DNA from: Actinomycetota bacterium
GTDB lineage: Bacteria > Actinomycetota > Thermoleophilia > UBA2241
NCBI GenBank assembly: GCA_003164655.1
Contig: PLTW01000149.1
Coordinates: forward strand, 1-23,188
DNA length: 23,188 nucleotides
Direction: 5' to 3'
The translations under genes were made by a program, and so were the position numbers. The notes beneath the pieces are model-generated. The model was not told the origin of the DNA. It did not search any database and saw nothing but the letters and a program-made list of their open reading frames with translations. Positions 15,201-22,305 of the stretch are shown in pieces (within the stretch, counting starts at the first letter, position 1; the number at the start of each line of letters is the position of its first letter).

Positions 15201-15249
15201 CCAACAGAAAAGGTCGGGATTATCGTACCACAGCGGTCGCGTCAGTCAA
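15201..15249 (-). promoter_or_regulatory. isc operon promoter with IscR-like dyad
   Basis: On the minus strand TTGACT (15249-15244) and TACGAT (15227-15222) are separated by 16 bases and resemble a housekeeping -35/-10 pair. Immediately downstream CCGAC (15217-15213) and GTTGG (15205-15201) form an imperfect inverted repeat around a T-rich centre, similar in layout to IscR type 1 sites. It would cover the transcription start and so could repress the operon when bound by the product of the first gene. Confidence 0.5.
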
Positions 15250-15383
15250 ACAGGGAAACGGCGGGAATCGAACGGGGCGGCGGCGCGCAGCGCCGTCGCC
15301 GTGCCGCCCTTGTGGGCAGCGCTCGCCGGCGGACGGCGCCGGGCCGCAGGCGGGTGTGCTTGAGACCGGGCTGCGACCTCTGC

Positions 15384-15920
15384 TTACTTGGCGAGGGCGT
15401 TGGCGACGACCTGCGACATGACCTGCTCGCTGATCCAGCCGGTGTATTCCTGGTAGACGCTGCCGTCCGGAGAGATGACGACGAAGGCCGGCGGCTGGCT
15501 GATCTTGAGCTGAGCGAGCAGATCGCCGAGCTCAGAGGCGTGGCGCGCCTCGAACGAGAAGAACGAGCCCTGGGCCGCGTACTTGGTCTTGATGGCGTTG
15601 AAGTAGCCGAGCATCTGGTCGTCTTCGGTGACGCCCGCGACGTAAACCAGAAGAATGACGCCGCGCTTCTCGGCGAGCGGGTTCTTGACGAAGCTGGGGA
15701 TGTTCGGCGCCTGGGCGTTGACCGTAAGGGTCGGGTAGCCCGTGATGCCGTAGCTGCCGGCGGTGTTGTAGTTGCCGCTCACGGTCGTCGGCGAAACGGT
15801 GGTCGGGGCGTTGGTCGCCAGGACGATGCCTCCGGTCAGGACCGCCATGATCGCGGCGCCCATGACGATGATCAGGGCCGCTTTGACGAGAAACGACCGG
15901 TACGCGGGCTGGCCACTCAT
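15384..15920 (-). CDS. Membrane-anchored thioredoxin-fold protein without CxxC
   Basis: The 178-residue product has one N-terminal membrane anchor (about 10-36) and a short Thr/Ser/Asn-rich linker. The domain that follows has thioredoxin-like order: strand GVILLVYV, helix EDDQMLGYFNAIKTKY, then SQPPAFVVISPDGSVYQEYTG with the cis-proline strand. The place of the redox CxxC is taken by AGVTEDD, and the whole protein has no cysteine, so it cannot be a dithiol oxidoreductase. It probably sits outside the membrane as a binding or structural module. ATG 15920 is chosen for GGAGG five bases upstream. It stands between aspS and the isc operon with its own 242-base leader. Function unknown. Confidence 0.7.
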   Translation of the reverse strand: MSGQPAYRSFLVKAALIIVMGAAIMAVLTGGIVLATNAPTTVSPTTVSGNYNTAGSYGITGYPTLTVNAQAPNIPSFVKNPLAEKRGVILLVYVAGVTEDDQMLGYFNAIKTKYAAQGSFFSFEARHASELGDLLAQLKISQPPAFVVISPDGSVYQEYTGWISEQVMSQVVANALAK

Positions 15921-15971
15921 CTTCGCCTCCAAGTCAAAGGCTCCACCTTGCCGTGTTCGCTTTTTTATTGA

Positions 15972-16035
15972 ACCTGCAAGTGCAGGTGGGTGCCCTCCCG
16001 GCGGTCCACGGACCGGCCGGAGCCGGGCTCCCGGC
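15972..16035. repeat. Three consecutive perfect inverted repeats in leader
   Basis: Three dyads lie side by side: ACCTGCA-ag-TGCAGGT (15972-15987), CGGTCC-ac-GGACCG (16002-16015) and GCCGGG-ct-CCCGGC (16022-16035). Each has perfect arms and a 2-base centre. CCGGCCGG at 16013-16020 links the last two. They lie about 50-115 bases before the thioredoxin-fold gene. In RNA each could fold as a small hairpin; as DNA they could be operators. No U-tract follows on the minus strand, so they are not a standard terminator. Confidence 0.6.
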
Positions 16036-16162
16036 GCGTGAGTGTTGGCTCAATAACGCCGCGAATCACGAACAAGGTCGAGCAGTCGGCATGCTAGCAG
16101 GAACGTTGTTGTCCCACAAATAGTCGGCAGACCGGCGAAATGCTTGAGTAATGAAGCCGGGT

Positions 16163-17950
16163 TCAGGTGGGCCGCACGCGCAACTCCTGCAACTGGCGCA
16201 CTGCGACGGGCGCCGGCGCACCGGTCATCGGATCGGATCCGGACGCGGTCTTGGGAAAGGCGATAACGTCACGAATAGACGATTCGCCCGCCAGCAGCAT
16301 GACGATGCGGTCGAACCCCAGACCAATGCCGCCATGAGGCGGGGCGCCGTACTGCAGCGCCTCGAGAAACCAGCCGAACGACTCGTCGATGCGCTCCTCG
16401 CTCATGCCCAGAGTGCGCAGGATCGTGCGCTGCAGGGCGGCGTCGGGGATGCGCAGAGAGCCCGAGCCGAGCTCGACGCCGTTCAGCACGAGATCGTACT
16501 GGGCGCCTCTCACGCGCAGCGGCTCCGCGTCGAGGTAGGCCAGTGTCTCGGCGGTCGGCAGGCTGAAAGGGTTATGGCCGTAGGTCAGCGCGCCGCTTTC
16601 GGACTCGATCTCGAAGAGCGGGAACTCGATCACCCAGAGCAGCGACCAGCGGCGCGACGGCTGGGGGGCGAGCAGGCCGATAAGCGCCGCACGCAGTGCG
16701 CCGAGCACGCCGGCCGCGGCCGCCGCCTGATCGGCGGCGAAGACGATCAGATCGCCGGAAGCCGCACCCGTGCACTCGACCAGGTCGTGTTGCTCGCGCT
16801 CGGAGAGGAACTTGACGATCGGCCCGCGCAGCGCGCCGCCGTCTTCGACGAAGACGTAGGCCATGCCCCTGGCGCCGTGAGCCTTGGCGTGTTCGGTGAG
16901 GCCGTCGATCTGGGCGCGCGACAGGCGGCCGCCCTGCGGCGCCCTGATGGCGCGCACCACGCCGCCGCCCTCGAGCGCGGCGCGAAACACCTGAAACTCA
17001 CTGACCCGGAACAGGTGGGACAGCTCGACAATCTCCAGGCCGTAGCGCAGGTCGGGCTTGTCGGAACCGTAGCGCAGCATCGCCTCATCGTAGGTGAGCG
17101 TGGGCAGCGGCAGTTCGAGCGGCCCCTCCCCCACGCCCTCGACGATCGCCGCCATCAGGCCTTCGAGGAGCTCGCGGATCTCCGGGGCCGTCATGAACGA
17201 CATCTCGACGTCGATCTGAGTGTGCTCGGGCTGGCGGTCGGCGCGCAGGTCTTCGTCGCGAAAGCAGCGCGCGAGCTGGTAGTAGCGGTCGACGCCGCCG
17301 ACCATGAGGATCTGTTTGAACATCTGCGGCGACTGTGGCAGCGCGTAGAAGCTGTGCGGCTGCAGGCGTGAAGGCACGAGAAAGTCGCGCGCACCCTCGG
17401 GCGAGGAACGAGTCAGCATGGGTGTCTCGATCTCGAGGAACCGGTGCGCGTCGAGAAAGTCGCGCGCCGCCCGCGCGGCGCGGTGGCGCAGCTCGAGCCG
17501 CGCCAGCATGGGCGGCCGACGGATGTCGAGGTAGCGGTACTTGAGGCGCAGCATCTCGTCGACATCGTGCCCCTCGCCCGACTCGATCTCGAACGGCGGC
17601 GTCCTGGCGCTCGACAGCAGCTCGACCTCGGCGACGCGCACCTCGACCTCGCCGGTGGGCAGGCCCGGATTGACCGTATCGGGGTCGCGAGCGACCACCG
17701 CGCCGCCGGCCCGGATAACGTATTCAGAGCGCAGCCCCTCGGCCAGATGGTGCGCCGCGGGCGCGGTCCGGGGGTCGAAGACGAGCTGCACGAGGCCGGA
17801 GCGGTCGCGCAGGTCGACGAAGATGAGGCTGCCGTGATCGCGGCGGCGGGCCACCCAGCCGGCGAGCCGCACCTCGCGCCCCACATCGCCGATCCTCAGC
17901 TCACCGGGCAGCGCACTGCGCAGCTCACCGGGCAGCGCGGTGTCGCTCAC
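16163..17950 (-). CDS. aspS: Aspartyl-tRNA synthetase, bacterial type
   Basis: AspRS charges tRNA-Asp; non-discriminating forms also charge tRNA-Asn for the GatCAB route. The 595-residue protein has an OB-fold anticodon domain (GWVARRRDHGSLIFVDLRD), class II motif 2 (CFRDEDLRADRQPEHTQID), the bacterial GAD insertion around 290-430, and motif 3 (GIGLGFDRIVMLL). At the position where E. coli has Leu30 (RRRDLG) it has His39, the residue reported for non-discriminating enzymes. The N-terminus carries a tandem 8-residue duplication (ALPGELRS/ALPGELRI). The GTG start at 17950 overlaps the hisS stop by four bases (GTGA). Confidence 0.97.
   Translation of the reverse strand: MSDTALPGELRSALPGELRIGDVGREVRLAGWVARRRDHGSLIFVDLRDRSGLVQLVFDPRTAPAAHHLAEGLRSEYVIRAGGAVVARDPDTVNPGLPTGEVEVRVAEVELLSSARTPPFEIESGEGHDVDEMLRLKYRYLDIRRPPMLARLELRHRAARAARDFLDAHRFLEIETPMLTRSSPEGARDFLVPSRLQPHSFYALPQSPQMFKQILMVGGVDRYYQLARCFRDEDLRADRQPEHTQIDVEMSFMTAPEIRELLEGLMAAIVEGVGEGPLELPLPTLTYDEAMLRYGSDKPDLRYGLEIVELSHLFRVSEFQVFRAALEGGGVVRAIRAPQGGRLSRAQIDGLTEHAKAHGARGMAYVFVEDGGALRGPIVKFLSEREQHDLVECTGAASGDLIVFAADQAAAAAGVLGALRAALIGLLAPQPSRRWSLLWVIEFPLFEIESESGALTYGHNPFSLPTAETLAYLDAEPLRVRGAQYDLVLNGVELGSGSLRIPDAALQRTILRTLGMSEERIDESFGWFLEALQYGAPPHGGIGLGFDRIVMLLAGESSIRDVIAFPKTASGSDPMTGAPAPVAVRQLQELRVRPT
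17897..17938. repeat. 18-bp in-frame tandem repeat in aspS N-terminus
   Basis: The 18-base sequence beginning cagctcaccgggc occurs at 17897-17914 and again at 17921-17938, offset by 24 bases. It encodes ALPGEL twice, near the protein N-terminus, before the OB fold. It looks like a recent small duplication. Confidence 0.85.
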
Positions 17951-19290
17951 CTGTCTCCCCCGCCGTTGCCGCCCAGGGGGTTGCCGTTGCCGTTGCCGTG
18001 ATGGTGGCCGTGACCGCCGAGCTCGTCGTCGTCGAGCCAGTCGTCGAACCAGTCGCCGAGCTCGGCGAGCGCCACGTCCTCTTCGTCACCGCTGTCGAGG
18101 TCGCGCACACGCACCTCGCCGTCGACCAGATCGTCGAGCCCTACGAGCAGGGCGAGCTCGGCGCCGCTGCGCCCGGCCTGTTTGAGCTGGGCCTTGGCGC
18201 TACGGCCGACGAGGTCGCACTCGGCGTCGACCAGCAGGTCGCGACGCAGGTGCTGGGCGAGGGCGAAGGCGTCGGCGCGGCTATCGGGCGCGAACGACAC
18301 CACGTAGGCCAGCGGTCCCTCGTCTTCGGCCTCGTCGAGTCCGGCCACCAGCGTGACCCGCTCGAGTCCGCTGCCGAACCCGAAACCCGGCGTGGGCGGT
18401 CCCCCGATCAGCTCGACCAGACCGTCGTAACGCCCGCCTCCGCCGATCGTGCTCTGCGCGAACCCGAGCGCGTTGGACTGGTATTCGAACGTGGTGCGCG
18501 TGTAGTAGTCGAGGCCGCGCACCAGCCTGAAGTCGAGCACAGGATCGAGGCCCACCCGGCGCAGCAGCTCGAGCACGGTGTCGAAGTGGCGCCGGCAGGG
18601 GTCGCAGAGGTGATCGACAAGCCGCGGCGCCTCGCTCAGCACCGCGCGGCAGCTTTCGACCTTGCAGTCGAAAACGCGCAGCGGGTTCGTTACGGTGCGC
18701 TCGCCGCACTCGCCGCACAGCTCTGCGGCGTGCGCCGTCAGAAAGCCGCGCAGCAGCTCCATGTAGGCCGGGCGGCATTGCTGGTCGCCCATGCTGTTCA
18801 CGGCGAGCGTGAGGTCGCCGATCTCGAGCTCGTCGTAGATCTGGCCCAGCATGGCGATGACCTCGGCGTCGACCAGCGGGTCGTCGGAGCCCAGCGCCTC
18901 GGCGCCGAACTGGTAGTGCTCGCGATAGCGCCCCGCCTGGGGCCGTTCGTAGCGGAACATCGGCGCGTAGTACCAGAGCTTCACCGGCTTGACGAGCTTG
19001 AACATGCCGTGTTCGACATAGGCGCGGCACACGGGCGCCGTGCCTTCGGGGCGCAATGTGAGCTCGCGCCCGCCGCGGTCGGGAAACGAGTACATCTCCT
19101 TGCGCACGATGTCGGTCGCGTCGCCGACCCCCCTGGCGAACAGCGCCGTCTCTTCGAACTCGGGCGTGACGATCTGGCGAAAGCCATACGAGGTAAAGAC
19201 GTCGGCGGCGATGGCGACGATGTCGGCGCGCCGCTCGGCGGCGGCAGGCAGCAGGTCGTAGGTGCCCTTGGGGGCCTTTGCGGCGCTCAC
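17947..19290 (-). CDS. hisS: Histidyl-tRNA synthetase with His/Gly/Asn-rich tail
   Basis: HisRS charges tRNA-His. The 447-residue protein begins SAAKAPKGTYDLLP and shows class II motif 2 (FRYERPQAGRYREHYQFG), the histidine-specific signatures RGLDYYTRTTFEY and GGGGRYDGL, motif 3 (GFGSGLERV) and a C-terminal anticodon-binding domain (LVDAECDLVGRSAKAQLKQA). A cysteine-containing insertion (CGECGE, FDCKVESC, CDPCRRHF) is as in many bacterial forms. The last 25 residues, from ELGGHGHHHGNGNGN onward, are an unusual low-complexity tail. The GTG start at 19290 overlaps the stop of the hydrolase gene by four bases; a longer reading to 19380 gives a non-homologous extension. Confidence 0.97.
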   Translation of the reverse strand: MSAAKAPKGTYDLLPAAAERRADIVAIAADVFTSYGFRQIVTPEFEETALFARGVGDATDIVRKEMYSFPDRGGRELTLRPEGTAPVCRAYVEHGMFKLVKPVKLWYYAPMFRYERPQAGRYREHYQFGAEALGSDDPLVDAEVIAMLGQIYDELEIGDLTLAVNSMGDQQCRPAYMELLRGFLTAHAAELCGECGERTVTNPLRVFDCKVESCRAVLSEAPRLVDHLCDPCRRHFDTVLELLRRVGLDPVLDFRLVRGLDYYTRTTFEYQSNALGFAQSTIGGGGRYDGLVELIGGPPTPGFGFGSGLERVTLVAGLDEAEDEGPLAYVVSFAPDSRADAFALAQHLRRDLLVDAECDLVGRSAKAQLKQAGRSGAELALLVGLDDLVDGEVRVRDLDSGDEEDVALAELGDWFDDWLDDDELGGHGHHHGNGNGNPLGGNGGGDR

Positions 19291-19937
19291 CAGCGGTGCT
19301 CCGGATCGTAGCGCAGCGGCGCCAGAAACGGATTCAGCGCCAGCTCGCGACCGAGCGACGTGTCGGGTCCGTGGCCGCAATGCACGAGGGTGTCGGGCGG
19401 GAACCGACGGACGAGCGCGGCGATCGAGTTGAGGAGCTGATCGGTCGACCCGCCGGGCAGGTCGGTGCGCCCGACGCTGCCCTGGAACAGCAGGTCGCCC
19501 GAGAACAGATGGCCTTCGACGAAGAAGGTCTGGGAGCCGGCCGAATGCCCCGGCGTGGGGATCGCCGTGACGGGCACGACCAGATCGAGCCGCTGCTCGT
19601 CGCCGAGCAGTACGGGGTCGACCGAGACCGCCTGGATGGCAAAGCCGGCGAGCGGCCCGCTGTCGGGCGCGAGCAACTGGGCGGCGTCGGCCGCGCCCAC
19701 GTAGACCGGCAGGCCGAACCGCGTGGCGAGGGCGTCGACGGCGCCGATGTGGTCGAAGTGGCCGTGGGTCACGAGAATGGCCTGCGGGGCCGTCCCGATC
19801 TCATCGAAGGCCGCGGCCACGACGTCGGCCTCGTCGCCCGGGTCGATGACCAGCGCCCGGCCGGCGCTGGTCACAATAAAGCAGTTCGCACCGAGGGGCC
19901 CGAGGGTCAGCATGAAGACTTCGAAGCGGTCGGCCAT
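19287..19937 (-). CDS. MBL-fold hydrolase, glyoxalase II-like
   Basis: The 216-residue protein has the metallo-beta-lactamase metal site: H58, H60, D62 and H63 in THGHFDHIG, H131 in TPGHSAGS, D148 in FSGDLLF and H189 in HCGHGPDT. GRTDLPGG and the C-terminal LNPFL resemble the YcbL/glyoxalase II-like subgroup, which may hydrolyse S-lactoylglutathione or other thioesters; substrate here is unknown, and actinobacteria usually lack glutathione. ATG 19937 has GAGG 8 bases upstream. It lies between relA and hisS, a conserved actinobacterial order. Confidence 0.92.
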   Translation of the reverse strand: MADRFEVFMLTLGPLGANCFIVTSAGRALVIDPGDEADVVAAAFDEIGTAPQAILVTHGHFDHIGAVDALATRFGLPVYVGAADAAQLLAPDSGPLAGFAIQAVSVDPVLLGDEQRLDLVVPVTAIPTPGHSAGSQTFFVEGHLFSGDLLFQGSVGRTDLPGGSTDQLLNSIAALVRRFPPDTLVHCGHGPDTSLGRELALNPFLAPLRYDPEHRW

Positions 19938-20017
19938 GTGGTGTTCCTCACTTGCGCGGGATGAACCGTTTACGCTATCAGGCGCGGCCGTCCGCCGTCG
20001 AGCCGGCGCGACGGGCG

Positions 20018-20033
20018 CGGCGGCGCGCCGCCG
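20018..20033. repeat. 16-bp perfect palindrome after relA stop
   Basis: CGGCGGCGCGCCGCCG lies five bases after the relA stop codon. It could form a stable hairpin at the transcript position after relA, but there is no U-tract, so a role as terminator is doubtful; it may only protect or stall. Confidence 0.4.
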
Positions 20034-20037
20034 TTTC

Positions 20038-22305
20038 TTAGCTGGAGACCACGCGATAGGCGTCGTAGACGGTACCGATGGCCTTGAGGTTGGCGATCAC
20101 GTTGGCCACCTGGTGGACGTCGCCGATCTCGAGGATGAAGCGGTCTCTGACAATGCCGTCGGGCAGCGTCTGCACCGCCGCGCCGACGATGTTCACGCCC
20201 GAATCGGACAGGGTGCGGGCGATGTCTTCGAGCAGGTGGTTGCGGTCGAGCGCCTCGATCTGCAGCTCGACCCGGAAGGCCTGCGCCCCGAGACCCTCCC
20301 AGGTGACGGTCGTGAAGCGCTCGCGGTTCTTGGCCAGCAGGACCCTGGCGTTCTTGCACTCGGCGCGGTGGATCGTCACGCCCTTGCCCAGTGAAATATA
20401 GCCGACGATCTCGTCGCCGGGGATCGGCTTGCAGCACTTGGCCATGCGCACGACGATGTCGCTCATGCCCTCGACCGCGATGCCGAACTCACTCGACGAG
20501 GCGCTGGCCAGCGCCTCTGCGTTGGGCTCGGTGGGCAGCATCTCGACCTCGGGGACCGCGGCTTTCTCGCCACCGCTGCGCTGCAGGACCTTGTTGACCA
20601 CGGCCCGCACCGGGATGCGTCCGGAGCCCAGCGCGACGTAGAGGTCGTCGGCCTTCTGGTAGCCGAGATCCTTGACGACGCCCGAAAAGACGTCGGACGA
20701 GAGCAGCTTCTGGGCGGGCAGGCCCTGACGGCGCAAGGTCTCCTGCAGCAGATCGCGACCCGAGTGCTCGGAATCCTCGCGCTGCTCGCGGCGGAAGTGC
20801 TGGCGGATCTTCTGGCGCGCCCGGGGGGTCGTGGCGATGCCCAGCCAGTCGCGCGAGGGGCCGCGGCTCGAGCGCGACGTGATGATCTCGATGATGTCGC
20901 CGGAGTTGAGCTTTGTGTGCAGCGGCACGATGCGCCCGTTGATCTTGGCGCCCACGCAGTGGGCGCCGACATCGGTGTGCACCGAATAGGCGAAGTCGAT
21001 CGGCGTCGAGCCGGCCGCCAGGCTCTTCACCTCGCCCTTGGGGGTAAACACGAAGACCTCGTCCTCGAACAGGTCGATGCGCAGCGTATCCATGAACTCG
21101 CGCGGGTCGCCGGCGGTCTCGGACTGCCACTCCATCATCTGCCGCAGCCAGGCGAGCTTGTCGGCGGGACGGTCGCCGTCGCCTTTGGCCTTGTAGAGCC
21201 AGTGCGCGGCCACACCGAACTCGGCCGTCTGGTGCATGTCGAACGTGCGGATCTGGATCTCGAGCGGCTTGCCGCCCGGCCCGATCACGGTCGTGTGCAG
21301 CGACTGGTACAGGTTGAACTTGGGCATCGCGATGTAGTCCTTGAAGCGCCCGGGGATGGGCTTCCAGACGGCGTGGATCACGCCGATGGCGCCGTAACAG
21401 TCCTTGACCGTCTCGACCAGGACGCGCAGCGCGGTCAGGTCGAAGATCTCGTTGAACTCCTTGCCGCGGCGGCTCATCTTGACGTAGATGGAGTAGAAGT
21501 GCTTGGCGCGCCCCGTGATCTCGGAGCGCACGCCGACCTTCGAAAGCTCGTCTTCGAGGAAGCGCGCCGCGTCTGTGATGTAGTCCTCGCGATCGGCGCG
21601 GCGTTGCGACACCATGCGCTCGATCTCGCCGTACTTGCGCGGGTGGAGGGTCGAGAAGGCGAGGTCCTCGAGCTGCCACTTGACGCTGTTGATGCCCAGG
21701 CGATGGGCCAGCGGCGCGTAGATCTCGATAGTCTCTTTGGCCTTCTGGATCTGCTTCTGCTTGCCCAGGTAGCACAGAGTCCGCATGTTGTGGAGGCGAT
21801 CGGCGAGCTTGATCAGGATGACGCGGATGTCCTCGGCCATGGCGACGATCATCTTGCGGTAGTTCTCGGCCTGCTCCTCCTCGATCGAGGTGAAGCTGAT
21901 CTTGGTCAGCTTGGTGACGCCGTCGACCAGCATGGCGATCTCGTCGCCGAACCGCGCGCGGATGACCTCGACAGAGGTGTCCGAGTCTTCGACCACGTCG
22001 TGCAGCAGGGCGGCCGCGATGGTGGCGTCGTCGAGTCGCAGCTCGGCGCAGATGAGGGCCGTGCCGACGGGATGGTTGATGTAGTCCTCGCCGCTCTTGC
22101 GGCTCTGCCCGCCGTGCTTTTCGCAGGCCAGCTCGAAAGCCCGCGTCATGAGCTCGACGTTGAGGTCGGGATTGTAGACCGCAACGGCGGAAAGGACGCG
22201 CTCGAGCAGCCCACGCTGCTGCTCGGCCGCAGGGGCGAGCGGCCCTAGAGGCGGATGCTCAGGCAGTGCCTCAGAAACGTTGTCTTGTGGAATCGTTCGT
22301 GCCAT
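20038..22305 (-). CDS. relA: Bifunctional (p)ppGpp synthetase/hydrolase RelA/SpoT
   Basis: Rel makes and degrades the stringent-response alarmone (p)ppGpp. The 755-residue protein has an intact hydrolase domain: H78, HD at 102-103 in LLHDVVEDSD, and LADRLHNMRTL (167-177). The synthetase domain follows (YSIYVKMSRRG, RFKDYIAMPK, YQSLHTTV, EIQIRT), then TGS (VFVFTPKGEVKSLAAGSTP), a zinc/CC region (MAKCCKPIPGDEIVGY) and a C-terminal ACT domain (RNHLLEDIARTLSDSGVNI). The layout is that of the long actinobacterial Rel. Start ATG 22305 lies inside the end of recJ (61-base overlap) with no clear Shine-Dalgarno; no later start keeps the domain complete, so I keep it but with less certainty for the first 20 residues. 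Confidence 0.97.
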   Translation of the reverse strand: MARTIPQDNVSEALPEHPPLGPLAPAAEQQRGLLERVLSAVAVYNPDLNVELMTRAFELACEKHGGQSRKSGEDYINHPVGTALICAELRLDDATIAAALLHDVVEDSDTSVEVIRARFGDEIAMLVDGVTKLTKISFTSIEEEQAENYRKMIVAMAEDIRVILIKLADRLHNMRTLCYLGKQKQIQKAKETIEIYAPLAHRLGINSVKWQLEDLAFSTLHPRKYGEIERMVSQRRADREDYITDAARFLEDELSKVGVRSEITGRAKHFYSIYVKMSRRGKEFNEIFDLTALRVLVETVKDCYGAIGVIHAVWKPIPGRFKDYIAMPKFNLYQSLHTTVIGPGGKPLEIQIRTFDMHQTAEFGVAAHWLYKAKGDGDRPADKLAWLRQMMEWQSETAGDPREFMDTLRIDLFEDEVFVFTPKGEVKSLAAGSTPIDFAYSVHTDVGAHCVGAKINGRIVPLHTKLNSGDIIEIITSRSSRGPSRDWLGIATTPRARQKIRQHFRREQREDSEHSGRDLLQETLRRQGLPAQKLLSSDVFSGVVKDLGYQKADDLYVALGSGRIPVRAVVNKVLQRSGGEKAAVPEVEMLPTEPNAEALASASSSEFGIAVEGMSDIVVRMAKCCKPIPGDEIVGYISLGKGVTIHRAECKNARVLLAKNRERFTTVTWEGLGAQAFRVELQIEALDRNHLLEDIARTLSDSGVNIVGAAVQTLPDGIVRDRFILEIGDVHQVANVIANLKAIGTVYDAYRVVSS

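Noticed and set aside
15255..15290. tRNA-like T-arm (GTTCGATTCCC on the minus strand)
   Set aside because: The flanking bases do not pair as a T stem and no D arm, anticodon arm or acceptor stem can be built around it.
15285..15335. GC-rich hairpin downstream of the thioredoxin-fold gene as terminator
   Set aside because: The stem is strong but no U-tract follows on the minus strand; rho-independent termination cannot be claimed.
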